From contig JACDTU010000020.1 of NCBI GenBank assembly GCA_022376465.1, positions 124,001-188,000 of the forward strand: DNA of 64,000 bases, written 5' to 3'. Both the position numbers and the translations under genes were made by a program. Positions 58,358 through 64,000 of this stretch are shown here, in pieces. The stretch is from Cubamyces lactineus. Taxonomy: Eukaryota > Basidiomycota > Agaricomycetes > Polyporales > Polyporaceae. Numbering within the stretch: position 1 is the stretch's first letter; each line of letters opens with the position of its first letter. The notes beneath the pieces were generated by a model, which was not told the origin of the DNA, ran no database searches, and worked only from the letters and a program-made list of their open reading frames with translations.

Positions 58358-58667
58358 ACGCCCGAACATTAGCCTAGGCGTTGCCTTGAAGTGGATAATC
58401 GAGCACACGCGGTAGCTAGGCGATACTTAGGACAATGTGCGATGTACGATGTTTTTGCATTGATGAGCATGAGTGCGTGTGCGTACATGAGATATCGATG
58501 GAGTAGCGTATGTGCGATAACAACAGGGGCATGCTAATGTACGAGATACATAGATGTGCAAACAACAGCATCGATAAGAAATCCGGAAAGATGCACCAGC
58601 GTTCAGCGGTGGAATCCCAAAGTGAGAAGCAGCAGAGAAAGCGAATGAATGCACGCATGAAAACCGT

Positions 58668-60853
58668 TCAGTAATATGACCGTGAGTCCACGGGTGGGCC
58701 ATTGCACAGTTCTGCACCGAGCTTCTGCACGATCTCCATCCCGAGCGGCTCGAGCGCCTCCTTCCACATCTGCGTGTGGCGGCGGGCGTGGAAGATGCGC
58801 ATGCTGCGCTCGCCGACCTCGCCCTCGGGGCCAAAGACGTACACCTTGTCTTCGCGCCATGGCGCCTCGCCGTACGCGAACGCGAGCCACCGCTCCTGGA
58901 TGGCGTTCCGCACGCGCGCGAACGTCCAGTCGTCCACGACCGGCATCGCCCAGTCCGTGTCGTAGTCGTATCCAGACGCGTCGGCCACGTCCGCTCCTGG
59001 GCGGTCGCATGACGAGGACTTTGCGGGCTTCGACGCGGGCGAGTAGTCCTCGTCGTCGGAGTCGTCGGGTGTGTAGAAGCACCCGTCTTCCCGCGGCTCC
59101 ATGTAGTCGTACGGAGACGTGGTGGGCAGCGTGGGCAGAGGCACGTTGTCGAAGATGTACATGAGGTCAACAGCGTGATGTGGCAGTCCGCGCGAGGGGC
59201 TCTCCTGGTCGAAGACGTACCGCCAGACACCGTGGCCTCCGCGCTCGGCGCGGAGGCTTTCCGAGATGAGTTCCGTAGGCCAAGCAAACCGAGTATCGTT
59301 GATCAAGTCCAGTAAGCGTTCAGGCAGCTCGTCCGCAGGAGTATACGCGTTGATGTCGTACGCGCGTAGCAGCACGTTCGCCTTGTTCAGAGACTGGCAG
59401 ATGGCTCGTATCCGCTTGACCGCGCCAGCAGCTGTCCAGAGCGATGCAGGCAAAGACCAGAGAAGCGATTCCGCGCCACAGTCGCCGATGAGTACCGGCT
59501 GGTGGCTGGCAGATTGAAGGTGTCGCGCACGCGAATGTGATCTCGAATGTTCGTGTACACGGTGTGGAACCTTCAGATGATGTGAGTGTCCGTTGAGCTC
59601 GACAACGAGGCTGTCGCCGAGATGTGCTTCAACGTGATGATGCTGTAGCGTCTCGTCGAGGTTGATTAGCGAGCCGGTCCATGACCTACGGAAGAACACG
59701 CCATCGTCCGTGGCACGTATTGACTGGCCAAGAACGACAAGCTTTTCCGCGTCAACGGCACGAAGTTCCTCAACCGTCTGCACGCGCAGCGCCGACATAA
59801 GCTTCGACATTTGCCAGCTGACCTGGTGTACGTTCGGCACCTCCAGATCCACGATCGCGCTCTGGACGATTACTCGCTGGAACAGCGGTGCAACCTCGTT
59901 GGCGGCAGAATGCAGGTGGCATAGAATGTCGCCGGCGCCCGTGGATTCGCCGAAGAGCGTGATGTTATTTGGGTTGCCGCCAAATGCCTGGATATAGCGA
60001 TGCACCCACTCCATCGCTCTCCTTTGGTCCCGGAGGCCTAGAGCAGCCGTTTTATTAGCGCGGTGGGAATGGGGAAGATAGGAAGGTACCGTACCGTAGT
60101 TACCGACACCTTCGTCGCCAGCCGCCTTGTTATCATCGTGCAAGGCCAGACTCGCAGCAAAGCCCAGCAGGCCTAGGCGGAAGCTAGATTGGCATGTTTA
60201 GCCCCCGGGTGGAGGACGTACAAGACCCCGAGCAGAGAAGGCAGACCACGTACTTTATTGAGACAATGACGACCGGCTTGCCAACCTGGATGCTCTTCTG
60301 CACTAACGGGCCAGCGTCGGTCACCCAATTTGACCCGGATCCACGGTTTCCGCCCCTGAATAAAGTGAGTTGGCTGAGAGTGGGAAGAGGCGTCATGTGG
60401 GGCGACATACCCATGAATCCAAATCATGACGGGGTAGTGCGAATCCGGAGTCGAATCCGCAGGACAAGTGATGTTCAGGTTGAGGCATTCGAATTCACAC
60501 TGTTTGAGCGCCTGATCGGGGATGCAGTCCTCGGTGAGGCCAAAGAGCTCTTCTTCAACGCTCTTGAATTTTGGTTGGGGGCATATTGGCCTGCGGAACG
60601 TCAACAACTCTCGCGCAGCCCGTAGACATCAAGACACATACCCAAATCGAGAGCAGTCTGTCTGGGGAGGGTAGTCCGTGTAGAGCTTGGACTGGCGGAA
60701 GCGTGCGGGAACAGACGCGTATTTGATACCGCGATATTGGTGGACAGCCGCGTCGGGGGTGGAGATGGGGTGCACGATGCCGGTGAAGGTGGTCTTGAGC
60801 TCCTCATGGAGGACGACCGGCTCCTGCACGTTGTCGAAAGTCTTCGCAATCAT
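58668..60853 (-). CDS. Type-B carboxylesterase/lipase
   Basis: Serine hydrolase of the alpha/beta type-B carboxylesterase family. The start at 60853 gives MIAKTFDNVQEPVVLHEELK. Exons carry HQYRGIKYASVPARF, QCEFECLNLNITCPADS, HYPVMIWIHG, KPVVIVSIKY and GLRDQRRAMEWVHRYIQAFG. The catalytic serine is in NITLFGESTGAGDILCHLHS. A distal block (LLINDTRFAWPTELISESLR) and the C-terminus with YVFGPEGEVGERSMR fit the family. The stop is at 58668. No clear signal peptide is visible, and an acidic linker (DDSDDEDYSPASKPAKSS) is unusual in the C-terminal third. Substrate unknown. Confidence 0.88.
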
Positions 60854-63530
60854 CGCGTAGTGCTACTCTGAAACGGATATCCGCCAGGGTGTGGAGGAGT
60901 AGACGGGATAGCGGGGTAGGAGAAGAGGCGAAGGGTAGGGGAGGGGTATGGAGGGTGGGGCGTGGCCATGGGATGGCAGTCTGGATTTGTACGTTGGGCG
61001 GAGAGCGCATCCGCTGGCCATTCGATCGACCGTTTTGGGCGAGGAGGAGTAGGAAACGAGAGGGGCGTGCTCGATTGGGCAAGTCGCCCCTCCCCCGCCA
61101 TTCAGTCCGCCCGAGCTCCCACCATCGGCAATCGCCGGCTGCCCCCCGTCAACAGCGCACAACAACTCTCCCTCGCCCCGTCGAACACGCTCGAACGTTG
61201 GGACGCCCATGGATCGCGGTCCACGAACAGCCCAGCCATCCCGTTGACATCACCATCGCCCGCGCCTCCCTCCTCTCCTCCCGGCCCAGCTCGCGCTTGC
61301 GCACTGCCCAGCCCCGACATCATCCGGCGATCGATGCCTGCACGCGAAATGAACCTCTGCGCACGCTCTAGGCCCAGGCATTACTGACCACAGTCGAATA
61401 AGCATTCTGGCACAAGACAGGAGAATTTCAACGCACCACAGGCGTGTTCACGGAGTGGGAACCGCTGGATAGCCTTCGGTCTCCGGGACGCCACTGACGA
61501 GTTCCTGCCCTTGGACATGGAGACTCTGCACACAGATACCCATCTCGTACCTCGTAGATACCATTCCAGAGACGTAAACGATGGGTATCATGTACGCCCG
61601 ACAATGTCACCTGTTGATGAGACCGCAGGCCAAGATAGATCGTACAGGAGGACCCGATTGGGCGGAGTCAGTTCCAAACAGGCTTTAGGAAGCCCGGGCG
61701 CAGTAAGAACTGAACTACGTACATCGATAGTGCAAATCAAGCGTCTTCACAGCGGCTCGAACGGGACGCCGTCGATCTTCGCCGCCCGGAGCACTCATGT
61801 GTCAGGTCGCCAACAGGCCAAAGCCAGTAGCACATCACGAAGAAGTGTAATAGGCAGGGTCAAGCGCATTACATGCCACGCAACAATCAGAAAACAGGTA
61901 CTGCAGGACGGTCAGCGGCTGCTCGTGCTTCGGAGGACGATAACGGCCTACCATAATACATAACGTTCAAGTACTCGTGCGAACGGTCCCTCGGACAACG
62001 GACGCGGGCTCCGTAGCTGGTACATAATAGCGTAGCAAGCGCATACAACGACGCCCGCATGCCACCGTTCAACTTCCGAGACCGCCTGCGCACGGGGTGT
62101 GGATATCTGCTGGGAAGCTCATCATCGCATTAGCACCGAACCCGCGAAGAGACTGCGCGCCAGCAAACGATCTCACCGCCTTCCAGCATCACGACAGTGT
62201 CGTGGAATCGCTTGCAAAACAACGAAGTACGGCCACGTACAAGGGACTCCAGTGACGCAGAGCACTTCCAAGGGCCAAGAAGAGAGCCACGATGAGCACG
62301 AAGCGCACAGGAGCCGTCACATGCGCTGACGCGTTGTCGCCCCATCGACTTGAAGCTCGCACAGCAAGAACGCCAGGCAGAGTCCAGAACCGTGGAAGAC
62401 AGAAGCACCCAACTGCGGGTTATCCCTGAGGTCAGGCCACCAGACCACTACGCAAGACTTGAGCCGGAGAGACACGCCCAGAGGGGGACGCGGCTAGCCA
62501 TTAGCCACAGCGCAAGGTAGAGCGGAGCAGAGCAAAGAGTAGCCACAGCGGTACCCAGTTGAGCGAGAGTCATAGAAGATGGTTGCAGGTGCAACCCTGC
62601 TGCCATGTTATATACCACAACGCTCGGTGGACCCCACTTTTCGTGCCGCTCTCTTCTGAGGGCGAGCGAGACGGGGCATTTTGGGGTGCGCCTGTCCGGC
62701 AACCGTGCTGGATTGGCGTCACGGAGCGTCCACGGTGGAGCGGGGTCGCTTCTCCACATGTTATCGGACGCCTGTGTATCCCATCGCCGCCCGCGCGCAG
62801 GCTCACGAGGTCTCTCGTTCGATACGCTGGTTACAGGAAGGAGTCGTGAACTGCAAGGACGAAGGGAAGAAGTGAAGACAAGACGACGGTCGTCGACTCG
62901 AGCTCAAATCGCGCTGGCCACCGCTGGCGTTGCGGCCACTGGAAAGCCTCGATCGCGCCGCGCCAGAGCGATCGGCGCTGATCGGCGCCACGCGAGCGTC
63001 GGGCCCGCCGGTGCCGCCACCCGCGCCCCCGCTCGGCGACATCGGCGTCGTCGACGTCGCCGACGAGGGCGGCGGCGGGCAGAGCGCAGGGCGCGACATG
63101 GGAGTACGAGTGAAAGAGGGGGGACGCGCCGATATCAGAGATATGCGCCCGATGAAAAATCGATGGACGGGAGAGGCGGCCTGAGCCTCGCAGCAGCGCG
63201 CGTACGGCGTCTGGGTCTCACGGCGCACGCCCGGCATCGCTGATAGCTCTCTCAAGCCTCAAGCCTCAAGGGTGGGTCAGTCAGCGGTTTGCCACACCAT
63301 GGGTAGACGATCTCCTTTGCCGGCAAACGAGTTGGTCAAGAGGTCTGTCTGTCCAAGATGCCGCACGAGGCCTCAGGCTTGCCGCGGAAAACGAGATTAC
63401 AATTCGTTGAAGTTATCCTACAACCGGTATCCTACGCACACACCCTCGGGCCTCCTGTAGATACACCAAACCAACCACAGCTCAATCCACTCACCCACCG
63501 CCGGACGGACGACGGCGGCTTGGCCTTCGC
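60854..63530. other. 2.7-kb mostly gene-free region, GC-rich at right
   Basis: Upstream of the carboxylesterase. Around 60900-61370 and 62880-63240 the GC content is high and open frames occur in several frames on both strands, as random GC-rich DNA gives. None has family motifs. From 61430 to 62500 I see nothing. I propose promoter and spacer DNA. Confidence 0.45.
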
Positions 63531-64000
63531 TCATCCTCGCACGCGCACGACCTTCCGCTTGCCCTTGCCTCCGCCTGGGAGACCCGGCACGGATTCTTGT
63601 GCGGACATGCCCGCCTTCACGGCCTCGATGAGCACCCCGGACGGGAGTGCCGGCGAATACGGCGACACCCTACTCGTGAGAGGCGGCCAAGGTTGGGGCG
63701 GCGCAGGAACCTTCTGTCGGCGCTGCGTCCCCGGCGAGGGCGAGATGGTCGTGTTCGACACCGAGCCTGTCCCCGAGGTCAGCTTCGTACTGGGCTTCGC
63801 GGGCTGCTTGCCCTTCGACGGCGTTGGGGGCGCAGGTTCCGCCGGCTGTACGGGTGGGTCCGTGTTGTACGGGGGCTTGGGCACGCTATCCGGCTTGAGC
63901 ATCTGTATCTGCAGCGCGATCATCTCGAGCAGCTGCTTCTCTGCGCGACAGGGGAGCATAAGTGGCACGCAAACTCTTCGCAGCACCACCCACGGCTGCT
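63531..64000 (-). CDS. 3' end of an unidentified gene, cut by the window edge
   Basis: The last exon runs from an acceptor (TCGCGCAG) near 63949 to a stop at 63531. It reads KQLLEMIALQIQMLKPDSV, then a Pro/Ser/Thr/Lys-rich disordered stretch, ending GKRKVVRVRG. I do not recognise the family. The Pro-rich, basic tail would suit a nuclear or scaffold protein, but that is a guess. The protein continues beyond the window. Confidence 0.5.
   Translation of the reverse strand, partial: QPWVVLRRVCVPLMLPCRAEKQLLEMIALQIQMLKPDSVPKPPYNTDPPVQPAEPAPPTPSKGKQPAKPSTKLTSGTGSVSNTTISPSPGTQRRQKVPAPPQPWPPLTSRVSPYSPALPSGVLIEAVKAGMSAQESVPGLPGGGKGKRKVVRVRG

Noticed and set aside
62605..63243. Long plus-strand open frame in the GC-rich right-hand region
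   Set aside because: Other frames are open in the same place and the translation is Arg/Gly/Ala-rich with no motif.
1..64000. CRISPR arrays, prophage, bacterial operons
   Set aside because: No evenly spaced repeats or prokaryotic gene layout; introns throughout show a eukaryotic nuclear genome.

Overview
The window is nuclear DNA of a filamentous fungus, almost certainly an agaricomycete basidiomycete (polypore-like). The evidence is genes broken by many short introns of about 50-60 bp, C-ending codon preference, a divergent FET3-FTR1 iron-uptake pair, a sedolisin protease, a RlpA/expansin-like secreted protein, CBM19-like and HAM1-family proteins, and a tRNA-Asn with a short intron. Exon joins were read by eye. 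Outer gene boundaries are usually firmer than the inner splice sites.

Layout, left to right. 0.2-2.4 kb: secreted sedolisin (-). 3.8-7.2 kb: HIR1 histone-chaperone WD40 protein (+). 8.8-10.0 kb: small secreted double-psi beta-barrel protein (+). 10.3-14.9 kb: a divergent pair of similar-sized helical coiled-coil proteins, one with a central hydrophobic hairpin, resembling two-component alpha-helical pore-forming proteins. 15.4-20.5 kb: FET3 (-) and FTR1 (+) sharing a 1.05-kb promoter with four ATCWGATAA iron-GATA sites. 20.5-23.3 kb: gene-poor, with one more perfect GATA site. 23.3-30.1 kb: three tandem paralogues (-) with C2H2-like fingers at the N-terminus and a RING at the C-terminus. 30.5-31.8 kb: DUF4336-type protein (-).

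32.2-35.8 kb: CIA1 (+), flanked by two small Sin3-PAH-like proteins. 36.0-40.1 kb: ARM/MYND protein (-) divergent from HIS5 (+). 40.8-43.9 kb: HAM1-like protein (+). 44.7-48.4 kb: ubiquitin-specific protease with a large disordered insert (-). 49.1-50.4 kb: secreted CBM19-like low-complexity protein (-). 51.9-53.7 kb: RNA polymerase III subunit RPC34 (-), whose frame has a TAG just before its last conserved cysteine. 54.3-54.8 kb: ATP17 (-) with a 9-nt microexon. 54.99 kb: tRNA-Asn. 55.6-57.4 kb: serine hydroxymethyltransferase (-). 57.6-58.35 kb: a non-autonomous hAT-like element with 8-bp target duplication. 58.7-60.9 kb: type-B carboxylesterase (-). The last kilobases are GC-rich and mostly gene-free, ending in the 3' part of an unidentified gene (-).

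Most genes are unrelated housekeeping units. The clear functional modules are FET3/FTR1 (high-affinity iron uptake under a shared GATA-type promoter), the helical-protein pair, and the RING tandem array. The helical pair is the best candidate for an undescribed system.
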